Shown here: positions 29,684 to 35,614 of the stretch, piece after piece | Layout of the letters: each line of letters opens with the position of its first letter | How positions within the stretch are numbered: the stretch's first letter is position 1 | Source of the DNA: Paenibacillus albidus | GTDB lineage: Bacteria; Bacillota; Bacilli; Paenibacillales; Paenibacillaceae | Reading direction: 5' to 3' | Assembly: GCF_014644435.1 (NCBI RefSeq) | Contig: NZ_BMKR01000055.1 | Location: forward strand, 1 to 35,614 | DNA length: 35,614 nt | Position numbers and translations under genes: made by a program | The notes under the pieces: generated by a model | What the model saw: only the letters and a program-made list of their open reading frames with translations | Told to the model about the DNA's origin: nothing | Database searches by the model: none

Positions 29684-30410
29684 TCTCATGAAGAGTGAGC
29701 AGTATCGCTTTGTCCGGGCCAAAAGCTATTATTATACGGGATTGATCTATATCCTTCTAATAGCCGCAGCCACCATCGGACTGAAGGTGGTCGCACAGTC
29801 AGACTCCAGTTTTCCTTACGCGAATGAGCAATTCCTCTATATGAATGTCCTTAGTATGATGCCGGTCATTTTTGTCCTGCTCTTTATCTTTCCGCTTATT
29901 TTGATGGGCGAAGACCGAAGTGTGCTTAAGAATACGGTAGCTTATGGTTACAGCAGGCAGACCATCTATAACGGAAAACTGCTCATTACGCTGGCCGGAT
30001 TTATCTTGTTCTCTCTGGTGTTGGTGGTTGTATCCGTCCTGATAGCTTCTACGATGGTGAGCAAAGACGAGCCTACTTTGGCCCAATATTTAAGTAAGCT
30101 GCTGAACCTGCTGCCCATTATGACCGCCGGAATAACCACGTATTTCTGCCTGGCATCGATCATGAAGAAAAATGTCCGGCTGGTGATTATGTTTCAGGTC
30201 ATCCAGTTCTTTCCTTATTTTGTTCTGGGATATCTGCAAGGCCGGTTTAGTTGGGCAAAGTGGCTGCGTGACCATCAGCCGGTGTATTACTTACTGAATG
30301 CGTATGAAGAGATGACCTATCCTGCTTGGGAAACGTGGGCAGTCGGGGGGAGCTATACCTTGGTATTTTATTTGCTGGGACTGTACCTGTTCACCAAGGA
30401 AGAATTTTAG
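29676..30410 (+). CDS. ABC-2 type permease subunit
   Basis: This is a 244-residue membrane protein with six segments: YTGLIYILLIAAATIGLKVV, MPVIFVLLFIFPLILMG, LITLAGFILFSLVLVVVSVLIAS, LLPIMTAGITTYFCLASIM, LVIMFQVIQFFPYFVLGYL, and YTLVFYLLGLYLF near the end. The conserved GEDRSVLKNTVAYGYSRQTIYNGKLL loop between TM2 and TM3 is characteristic of permeases paired with BcrA/NatA-like ATPases. The start ATG 29676 sits inside the ATPase gene behind GGAGGTGAGC and overlaps its stop by 8 bases, a sign of tight coupling. The gene is 34 bases before the kinase gene. Confidence 0.9.
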   Translation: MLNLMKSEQYRFVRAKSYYYTGLIYILLIAAATIGLKVVAQSDSSFPYANEQFLYMNVLSMMPVIFVLLFIFPLILMGEDRSVLKNTVAYGYSRQTIYNGKLLITLAGFILFSLVLVVVSVLIASTMVSKDEPTLAQYLSKLLNLLPIMTAGITTYFCLASIMKKNVRLVIMFQVIQFFPYFVLGYLQGRFSWAKWLRDHQPVYYLLNAYEEMTYPAWETWAVGGSYTLVFYLLGLYLFTKEEF

Positions 30411-30444
30411 ACAAGGGTTTCGAGGAGAGGGGAATAAGGAACCT

Positions 30445-31344
30445 ATGCAACAAGTTATAGTCATAAGTGCCGCGCTGCTGGCGGTCTTGTTTCTTATTCC
30501 TTATCTTCTGCAGCGCCGGGGTATTGCCAGGGTAAGCGAGCAATTGGCAGATATCGCTCAGCACCCCACACATCACATTCATGTGAAGCTGCCACTGCCC
30601 GGATATGAGCTGGAGCAGCTGGTGGTGGGCATCAACAAGCAGCTCGATCAGCACAGGGAAGAGCAGGTGAAACATCAATCCAGAGAACGGATGATCAAGC
30701 AGGAAATCGCCAACATCTCCCACGATTTGCGGACCCCGCTGACTTCCATGCAAGGTTACGCGAGTCTGCTTAAGGACCCGTCTATCCCGGAAGGGGAGCG
30801 GCAAGAGGTGCTACAGATTATCCTCCACAAAATGGCTGTGATGAACAATATGGTGGAGTCCTTTTATGAATTGTCCAGCCTGGAGTCCGGGGACTATTCC
30901 TTGGAACTGCAGCCGGTCTATCTCTACAGCTTGTTGAGTGAGGTGATTCTTGCATTCTATTCAGATCTGGAGCAGAAGAACATTGATGTAGAGCTAAACC
31001 TGGACGAAGCGGTGCGGGCCATGAACCTGGATGAAAAAGCGACGATCCGCATCTTCTCCAATGTGATCCAGAACGTGCTCCGTTATGCCAAAAGCCGGCT
31101 TACGATCTCCTTGCTCGAACAGGAGCATCAAGTCCAAATCATTTTTACGAATGACACTCATCACATCCATACTCAGGATCTCCCCAAGTTGTTCGAACGG
31201 ACGTATACCGCCGATCCCTCCAGAGCAAACGGCCAGCTCGGGCTTGGCTTGTCCATTGTGAAGCAATTGGTGGAGAAGCAAAAGGGGAGCATTGAAGCGT
31301 CATTGGCAGAAGGGGAATTTCGGCTGATGATCCGGTTTGGATAG
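30445..31344 (+). CDS. Sensor histidine kinase of the ABC cassette
   Basis: This is a 299-residue kinase. One N-terminal membrane segment (VIVISAALLAVLFLIPYLL, residues 4-22) is followed at once by a cytoplasmic linker, so there is no room for an extracellular sensor. The H-box is NISHDLRTPLTSMQGYASL (His93), the N-box NVIQNVLRYAKSRL, and the G2 box GQLGLGLSIVKQLVEKQKG. Such short, sensor-less kinases usually read the state of a neighbouring ABC transporter, which fits its place as last gene after the ATPase and permease. Its partner is the response regulator encoded 1.8 kb upstream. The ribosome site AAGGAA precedes ATG 30445. Confidence 0.92.
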   Translation: MQQVIVISAALLAVLFLIPYLLQRRGIARVSEQLADIAQHPTHHIHVKLPLPGYELEQLVVGINKQLDQHREEQVKHQSRERMIKQEIANISHDLRTPLTSMQGYASLLKDPSIPEGERQEVLQIILHKMAVMNNMVESFYELSSLESGDYSLELQPVYLYSLLSEVILAFYSDLEQKNIDVELNLDEAVRAMNLDEKATIRIFSNVIQNVLRYAKSRLTISLLEQEHQVQIIFTNDTHHIHTQDLPKLFERTYTADPSRANGQLGLGLSIVKQLVEKQKGSIEASLAEGEFRLMIRFG

Positions 31345-31366
31345 GGGTTCCCTGCAGCATTCCTTC

Positions 31367-32140
31367 TTAATGCAGCTGAATCATATATTCATAAGCAGTG
31401 ATTCCGAAGGCGCGTTTGAAATGTCTATTTAGATGGGTTAGATCCACGAAACCAAAGTCGGCTACAGCGGCATAGATATCCCGGTTCGCCTCTATGGATT
31501 GTTTGGCGTGTTCCACCTTACAGTTGAGGTGAAATTGATAGGGAGTAATTCCGGCATGCGCCTTGAATTCACGGATGAACTGGTATTTGGACATGTTGAA
31601 CTCGGCAGAGAGGTCATCCAGCTTCAGGACATGTTCCAGGCTGCTGAACATCATTTCCTTCGCTTTTTTAACGAGAATATTCTGGTGCCTGTAGATCGTA
31701 TCACTTGCAGTATGGGACAAAAGGTCAGCCAGGGTGATGAGCAGTTCATGGCATAACGCTTCCTCTTGCCCGCTCTGTATGGCTTGGTTAAGGGCTAATA
31801 TGCACCGTGCCAGCTTGGCATCGTATACAATCGGAGTGGAGAAGCGCAGTTCATGCTTACCCAGAATCTCTGTGAACAGCTCCGGCCGGATATACAGCAT
31901 GACATAGTCAATGCCGGATCGGTCATAGGCGCTGCCATCATGCGACTGCTCGCGGTTGAACAACATGACGCCATTCCTGTGGGAAGATTGCAGACTGCCG
32001 TCCAGATGATATTGCTGGATGCCGCGCAGCGTGACACCAACGGCATATTCTTCGTGAGAATGCTTTTTATAAGTAAAGTCCGAAATGCTTGCTGACAAGG
32101 CCAGGATATCTGCCGATTTTTTGTAATCGAATTTCTCCAC
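31367..32140 (-). CDS. AraC-family regulator with cupin sensor domain
   Basis: This 257-residue protein has an N-terminal AraC-type cupin (KKHSHEEYAVGVTLRGIQQYHLDG, then GVMLFNREQSHDG). Its C-terminus carries two helix-turn-helix units: KLDDLSAEFNMSKYQFIREFKAHAGITPYQFHLNCKVEHAKQSI and IYAAVADFGFVDLTHLNRHFKRAFGITAYEYM. The start is GTG 32138-32140 with GGAGGAG about 7 bases upstream; the TTG at 32155 in the same frame would sit on the ribosome site itself. It is the second gene of an operon, 18 bases behind the LysE exporter, and probably activates that exporter in response to an amino acid or metabolite. AraC-LysE pairs are common. Confidence 0.9.
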   Translation of the reverse strand: MEKFDYKKSADILALSASISDFTYKKHSHEEYAVGVTLRGIQQYHLDGSLQSSHRNGVMLFNREQSHDGSAYDRSGIDYVMLYIRPELFTEILGKHELRFSTPIVYDAKLARCILALNQAIQSGQEEALCHELLITLADLLSHTASDTIYRHQNILVKKAKEMMFSSLEHVLKLDDLSAEFNMSKYQFIREFKAHAGITPYQFHLNCKVEHAKQSIEANRDIYAAVADFGFVDLTHLNRHFKRAFGITAYEYMIQLH

Positions 32141-32158
32141 GTCTGTCTCCTCCAATCA

Positions 32159-32740
32159 CTAGATGATCCCCGAACCCATAACCGCCGAATATACCAGGAA
32201 TAGAGCCATCAGGGTGTTCACAATTCTATAATGTTTGTGCAAAAACTGCTTGAAGACCGTTCCACACACCACCCATGTGGTAAACGCCAGGAAGCCAATG
32301 ACTGTTATCATTATAACAAATCCAAATGACGCTTGAGTTGAGGGATAATAAGGAAAGACATAACTCGGGATCACCGTCAGCGTAAACAGAATCACTTTGG
32401 GATTCACGAACTGCATCAGCAGCCCGGTGGCAAAAGTTGCAGTTTGCACTGGTTTGGTGTCCGTCGAACCCATTTTATAGATCTGAAAGGCAAGATAGAG
32501 CATATATACACTCCCAAGGATCTGCATCACCTTCACAAGTCCGGGGAGTATTCCGGCCAGGAACTGGTTCAACAGGGCTGAAGCCGCCAGCAGCAGACCA
32601 AAAGCGAGAGTAGCCCCATATACATAATGCATAGCCTTCTTGGCTCCGTAATGTTGAACGGAAGATAAAATCACAATGTTGGAAGGACCCGGTGTAAAAG
32701 TAACCACCACGCAGTAGATGATAAAAGTTGTAATGTTCAT
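32159..32740 (-). CDS. LysE/RhtB-family amino-acid exporter
   Basis: This 193-residue membrane protein has the hallmark TFTPGPSNIVILSSVQHYGAKKAMHYVYGATLAFG near the N-terminus (the GPSN motif of LysE/RhtB exporters). ILGSVYMLYLAFQIYKMGS and FATGLLMQFVNPKVILFTLTVIPSYVF follow, and there are about six membrane segments in all. It exports amino acids or their derivatives by proton exchange; the exact substrate is unknown. The start is ATG 32738-32740 behind CAGGAGGCAC; the ATG at 32773 in the same frame lacks a site. It is first in an operon with the AraC-type regulator. Confidence 0.92.
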   Translation of the reverse strand: MNITTFIIYCVVVTFTPGPSNIVILSSVQHYGAKKAMHYVYGATLAFGLLLAASALLNQFLAGILPGLVKVMQILGSVYMLYLAFQIYKMGSTDTKPVQTATFATGLLMQFVNPKVILFTLTVIPSYVFPYYPSTQASFGFVIMITVIGFLAFTTWVVCGTVFKQFLHKHYRIVNTLMALFLVYSAVMGSGII

Positions 32741-32915
32741 AGTGCCTCCTGTACGGTTAGTACCATGAATCATACTCCGTAGGGAGGAAGGGTTATAGTA
32801 TATTATTGCAGCGGGAATTAATCCACAGGAGAGTGAGGGGGCGGGAAAACAGGCTTATTCGGTATGCAAGGTGATTTTTGAACTAATGGAACGAGTCAAA
32901 GTGAGGTTTTTAACT

Positions 32916-33254
32916 ATGGAACTGGTGAATAAAATTGAAGTCGTACCGATGAAGAGTGAGTACTGTAAAGTTGAGCATCACACTATCGTCATCGATCGTA
33001 CTCCGCTGGATATATTGCTTAACAATTATTATCCTTCGAATAACCTTCTGGGTCTGATCCCAACAATTATTGACTGGGTCTACGACCCGAAAGAAAAAGA
33101 ATGTATTCAAGGAAGGTTCAACTCAGCGAGCAAAGAAGTTATTTTGCCAGTACTAATGTGCCCAGACGACTGCGATTTGTGGTGTACAGTAATTGTTGCA
33201 AATGTGGTTAAAGCAGATGGGTATATTATCTGGAAACAAGTCGGTTTGATATGA
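32916..33254 (+). CDS. Hypothetical protein (112 aa)
   Basis: The ORF begins at ATG 32916, nine bases after GTGAGG, and encodes 112 residues. It reads MELVNKIEVVPMKSEYCKVEHHT and later PTIIDWVYDPKEKECIQGRFNSASKEVILPVLMCPDDCDLWCTVIVANV. It has alternating strands, several Cys and a CPDDCDLWC motif that could bind metal or form disulfides. There is no signal peptide or membrane segment. The next short ORF starts inside its stop (ATGA overlap), so the two were a coupled pair. The style (small, acidic, beta-rich, in pairs, AT-rich) is like immunity-type orphans of toxin clusters, but I recognise no family and see no toxin gene. Confidence 0.6.
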   Translation: MELVNKIEVVPMKSEYCKVEHHTIVIDRTPLDILLNNYYPSNNLLGLIPTIIDWVYDPKEKECIQGRFNSASKEVILPVLMCPDDCDLWCTVIVANVVKADGYIIWKQVGLI

Positions 33255-33431
33255 GCACAAGGGGAAATATGCTGTTGGGATGCGAAGGGATTGGTTCAAA
33301 AGTTGATTGGCTTGATAAGATTCCTCCAATGACTTTTGAGGAAGCGCAATATCGTTCTCATCTCAGCAAAATTTACGATTGAACTTCCTACTGACATTGT
33401 TGGCCCCATATATCCAAGCCCAAGTGGATGA
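33251..33431 (+). pseudogene. Small ORF coupled to the 112-aa gene, frameshifted near its end
   Basis: ATG 33251 overlaps the previous stop (ATGA). The frame gives 43 residues (to TGA at 33380-33382), ending WLDKIPPMTFEEAQYRSHLSKIYD. Skipping one T at 33380 lets it continue ELPTDIVGPIYPSPSG to a stop at 33431, which reads as a natural C-terminus. So either one base was inserted or the product is a 43-residue short form. I do not recognise the family. No other gene fits in 33383-33542. Confidence 0.45.
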
Positions 33432-33542
33432 CTACTATCGTAAGAAGATAACTGTCGCGCCCACATACGCTCCGTGAGTGTAGGTAAGGATAAGATAAAG
33501 TTCCAAATAGATAACTATTTTCATTTTAGTGTGGTGATTGAT

Positions 33543-34264
33543 GTGAATTATGAAAATGCTGGTGATGTTTTACCGGAGCAGCTATTGAAAGAAGTGAAGA
33601 AGTATGCGGCAGGTAAACTTCTATATATTCCTCTCGAGAAAGAAAAGAAAGCCTGGGGAGAGGTATCTGGATATCGTCATTTTCTTGTTAGACGTAATCA
33701 ATTGATACTAAACATGTTTCTTCATGGCATCGAAATTCGTAAGCTATCAAAAGAGTTCTTCCTCTCCGAGGAAACGATAAAAAGAATTGTGTACTCAAAA
33801 AAAGATACGAATAAACTGGATTATTATCCAACATCAAGGTCTGCCATGGAGTACTCAGAAGCAGGTATGCTGGAGGAATGGATCCATACTTATCTGCTGT
33901 TTGATCGTTATAACAAAGCTTTTTTAGATGGATTACGACTTATTTACAGATATTATTTAGGTCCAATCATGATGCCCTTGTCGTTATTTAGTAGATCCAG
34001 CGGACCGGAAAACAATATGAGGTGGAGGGTTCATCCAACCGTTTTCGAAAATAACTTGTGAATTGGATGGATGAAATCAGATGTAGAAAAGACACCCCAC
34101 CGTTGATTATTAATTTCGATAAGGGAGAATTTGAAATCAATTGCAATAATCCATTATTCGAAGCGTTGAACCGAGTACATGTGAACGAGTACCCTGTCAT
34201 CATCTGGATTACTGAAAGAGCGGATTATGATGTTTTTCTAGATGAATATGCAGGGTATTTATAA
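33543..34264 (+). pseudogene. CD3324-like HTH domain fused to ParB-like domain, frameshifted
   Basis: From GTG 33543 the first 86 residues match the small CD3324-type proteins: NYENAGDVLPEQLLKEVKKYAAGKLLYIPLEK, then WGEVSGYRHFLVRRN and a helix-turn-helix (IRKLSKEFFLSEETIKRIVYSKK). The second half (SAMEYSEAGMLEEWI, FLDGLRLIYRYYLGPI) is homologous to the protein encoded at 34411-34851. The frame ends at TGA 34059-34061; the rest of the homologous domain (PPLIINFDKGEFEIN, then EYPVIIWITE) continues in another frame from GTG 34058, after a loss of one base. The ParB-like DGRHR motif is replaced by CNNPL. Overlapping GTGA could allow two separate polypeptides, but the continuity of homology favours a frameshifted gene. 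Confidence 0.7.
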
Positions 34265-34410
34265 GATTTATGTCGAGAACAAATTAAGTTAAACAAGATA
34301 TATTCTCCATAGTATCCTACCTCTATCATTATGTTATGCGATTACTTATTAGGGATAGAGGGGGCTTCCTGCGAAATATGAGATGAATAGATAAGAAAGG
34401 TGAATTCCGA

Positions 34411-34851
34411 ATGGTATATGGTAGTACAAAGTATGCATTGGAATATGCCCAACGTGGTGCTATTGATGAGTGGATTCAACTTTTTCTAAGAAATGACGGA
34501 AAAAACAATGCATTTGCAGATGGATTATTACTTGAGAAAAGATACTACATTGGTCCAATCATGACGGATATATCGGAGTTTGGAATTGAAGAGGGGGCTC
34601 CTTCGTATCTGACAGAAGCGAAAGATATAGCATGGTTTTTCCATGTGGTCGATAACATGAAGAAAGCTTACGGTGACTGGGATGTCCCACCCTTAATTGT
34701 TAATTATTCCAACAGAAAATATGAGATTAATGATGGACGCCACCGTAATGAAGCATTGCGCCAAATGAAAGTAAAGCATGCGCCAGTTATTTTTTGGACA
34801 AGTTCCGAGGAAGATCATCAATATATCATGGAGAATATAAGGGGAATATGA
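34411..34851 (+). CDS. ParB-like domain protein (146 aa)
   Basis: The 146-residue protein begins MVYGSTKYALEYAQRGAIDEWIQLFLRND, a helical N-terminus, followed by AFADGLLLEKRYYIGPIM. The C-terminal core is PPLIVNYSNRKYEINDGRHRNEALRQMKVKHAPVIFW. The NDGRHRNEAL stretch matches the DGxHRxxA motif of ParB/sulfiredoxin-like domains, which bind nucleotides or act as nucleases and kinases. It is a paralogue of the damaged gene just upstream and keeps the motif that copy lost. The ribosome site AGAAAGGTG lies before ATG 34411. Its stop overlaps an ATG of the downstream P-loop kinase gene (ATGA), so the two are coupled. Activity and target are unknown. Confidence 0.75.
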   Translation: MVYGSTKYALEYAQRGAIDEWIQLFLRNDGKNNAFADGLLLEKRYYIGPIMTDISEFGIEEGAPSYLTEAKDIAWFFHVVDNMKKAYGDWDVPPLIVNYSNRKYEINDGRHRNEALRQMKVKHAPVIFWTSSEEDHQYIMENIRGI

Positions 34852-34853
34852 TT

Positions 34854-35399
34854 ATGGAACAAAAATTTCCATTATTTATTGTCACAGGAGCCAGTGGTGT
34901 TGGAAAGACAACTGTAATGCACGTACTAAGAGACCTAATGCCTGAATTTGTTGTATTCAGCACCGATATTGATAATTTTGGCACAACTGCTGAAAAGCTG
35001 GAATATCAAGACAGATATAACTTGTTGCTTCACTTTGCCTATTCTGTTGCCCTGTCTGGAAGAGGAACGATTATCTGTGGAACGTTTATGCCTTGGGATG
35101 CCCAAAAATGTGACAGCTTCAATAAATTCAGTGAACTTTGCTTTATTAACTTGCATTGCGATGATTCAACACGCAATTCCCGTCTTCAGAATCGTGAAGA
35201 TAAAGCAATGTGGACGGATGATATGCTGAAGCAACACGAGCAATTTGCCCAGTGGCTTCTCGATAATGCGGAAACAGAATATAATCCGCCGATGCCTACA
35301 ATTGATACCACCGCTACACCACCTTCCCAAGTAGCAGAGCAAATCAAAAGATACGTAATGTTAAAGTGGGATGAGAGGACTGCGCATACGGAAGATTGA
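34854..35399 (+). CDS. P-loop nucleotide kinase/ATPase (181 aa)
   Basis: The protein begins MEQKFPLFIVTGASGVGKTTVMHVL, with Walker A GASGVGKTT. It continues with FVVFSTDIDNFG, a hydrophobic strand GRGTIICGTFMPWDAQKC, CFINLHCDD, and a lid-like STRNSRLQNREDKAMW. It resembles small predicted nucleoside or gluconate kinases of the AAA_33/AAA_18 type; the acceptor is unknown. The ATG at 34854 has AAGGGG at 34839-34844 with 9 bases of spacing and is preferred over ATG 34848 (3 bases of spacing), although the latter overlaps the ParB-like stop. It is probably cotranscribed with the ParB-like gene and closed by a hairpin terminator. Confidence 0.85.
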   Translation: MEQKFPLFIVTGASGVGKTTVMHVLRDLMPEFVVFSTDIDNFGTTAEKLEYQDRYNLLLHFAYSVALSGRGTIICGTFMPWDAQKCDSFNKFSELCFINLHCDDSTRNSRLQNREDKAMWTDDMLKQHEQFAQWLLDNAETEYNPPMPTIDTTATPPSQVAEQIKRYVMLKWDERTAHTED

Positions 35400-35437
35400 A
35401 CTCTAACGGCTAATTTTAGTTGGATATTTTAAAGAAT

Positions 35438-35465
35438 GGGCCATCCCGCAGAGGATGGCCCTTAA
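35438..35465 (+). terminator. Terminator after the kinase gene
   Basis: GGGCCATCC (35438-35446) and GGATGGCCC (35453-35461) form a perfect 9-bp stem with a 6-base loop. The following T-run is poor (TTAAAACTT), so termination may be incomplete. Confidence 0.7.
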
Positions 35466-35614
35466 AACTTGCCCCTTCAGCCATCGCGGTGAACCGTATC
35501 ATAAGTAGGGCATGCTACATGATTGTCTTTCCGCCAATAAACGAGTTGAATAAGAAGAGGCTGTCCCAAAAGTGGATTTCCTACAAGCGGGACAGACCAC
35601 ATTCATGCTCATAA
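35466..35614. other. Gene-free end of window, possible IS terminus
   Basis: No gene is supported. GAGGCTGTCCCAAAAGT at 35557-35573, with the inverted arm GGGACAG at 35589-35595 (pairing with CTGTCCC at 35561-35567), resembles motifs found at or near insertion-sequence ends in low-GC Gram-positives. The element body, if any, lies beyond the window. Confidence 0.35.

Noticed and set aside
34045..34062. Programmed -1 frameshifting as the explanation of the break in the CD3324/ParB-like gene
   Set aside because: There is no slippery heptamer and no downstream stem of note; a simple base loss or GTGA coupling is more likely.
35420..35614. 64-residue open frame running off the window end
   Set aside because: It begins inside the kinase terminator region, has no ribosome site and shows no recognisable features.

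Overview
The window looks like chromosomal DNA of a spore-forming Firmicute of the Paenibacillus type. This rests on strong AGGAGG-like ribosome sites, frequent TTG/GTG starts, an LplABC/YesMN-style carbohydrate module, cre-like sites, a sigma-D-like motility promoter and large multidomain secreted polysaccharide enzymes. No rRNA, tRNA or CRISPR array is visible.

Left flank (1-5.9 kb): a scarred accessory area. It holds a truncated LacI-type repressor joined to a small acidic ORF, an amidohydrolase-TetR operon with a sigma-A promoter and a perfect 16-bp palindrome at the expected transcription start, an orphan small ORF, a headless MarR gene, a cluster of four 20-bp repeats that look like transposon-end sites, a tyrosine recombinase gutted by deletion, and the first copy of a 268-bp dispersed repeat. 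Next come an ArsR-AHSA1 operon (5.9-6.9 kb) and a P-loop kinase gene on the minus strand.

Centre (7.6-21.9 kb): one polysaccharide-utilisation locus, all on the plus strand. The order is a 4-oxalocrotonate-tautomerase-like protein, two LplB/YtcP-type permeases, a YesN/YesM two-component pair, an SDR oxidoreductase, a cytoplasmic heparinase-II/III-like lyase, a lipoprotein sugar-binding protein, and a 1439-residue secreted protein. That last protein combines an esterase, carbohydrate-binding modules and a right-handed beta-helix lyase. The inferred logic is that the secreted enzyme deacylates and cuts an acidic polysaccharide outside. The binding protein and permeases then import oligosaccharides, the cytoplasmic lyase makes unsaturated uronates, and the SDR (perhaps with the tautomerase) processes them. 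No ABC ATPase is encoded here, so a shared MsmX-type ATPase is presumed.

Right part (21.9-35.6 kb): a chemoreceptor gene with a sigma-D-like promoter, a short nitrilase-fold protein, repeat copy 2, a small lipoprotein, a membrane protein, and an AAA ATPase followed one base later by a polynucleotide-kinase-like protein. After these come an isochorismatase-like hydrolase, a response regulator-ABC transporter-histidine kinase cassette of the peptide-antibiotic-resistance type, and a LysE exporter-AraC pair. The last 2.7 kb holds small unusual genes: a frameshifted short ORF, a frameshifted fusion of a CD3324-like DNA-binding domain with a ParB-like domain, an intact ParB-like paralogue, and a P-loop kinase overlapping it.

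The best leads are the 268-bp structured repeat, the ParB-like paralogue pair, the esterase-lyase fusion, and the tautomerase leading the polysaccharide locus.
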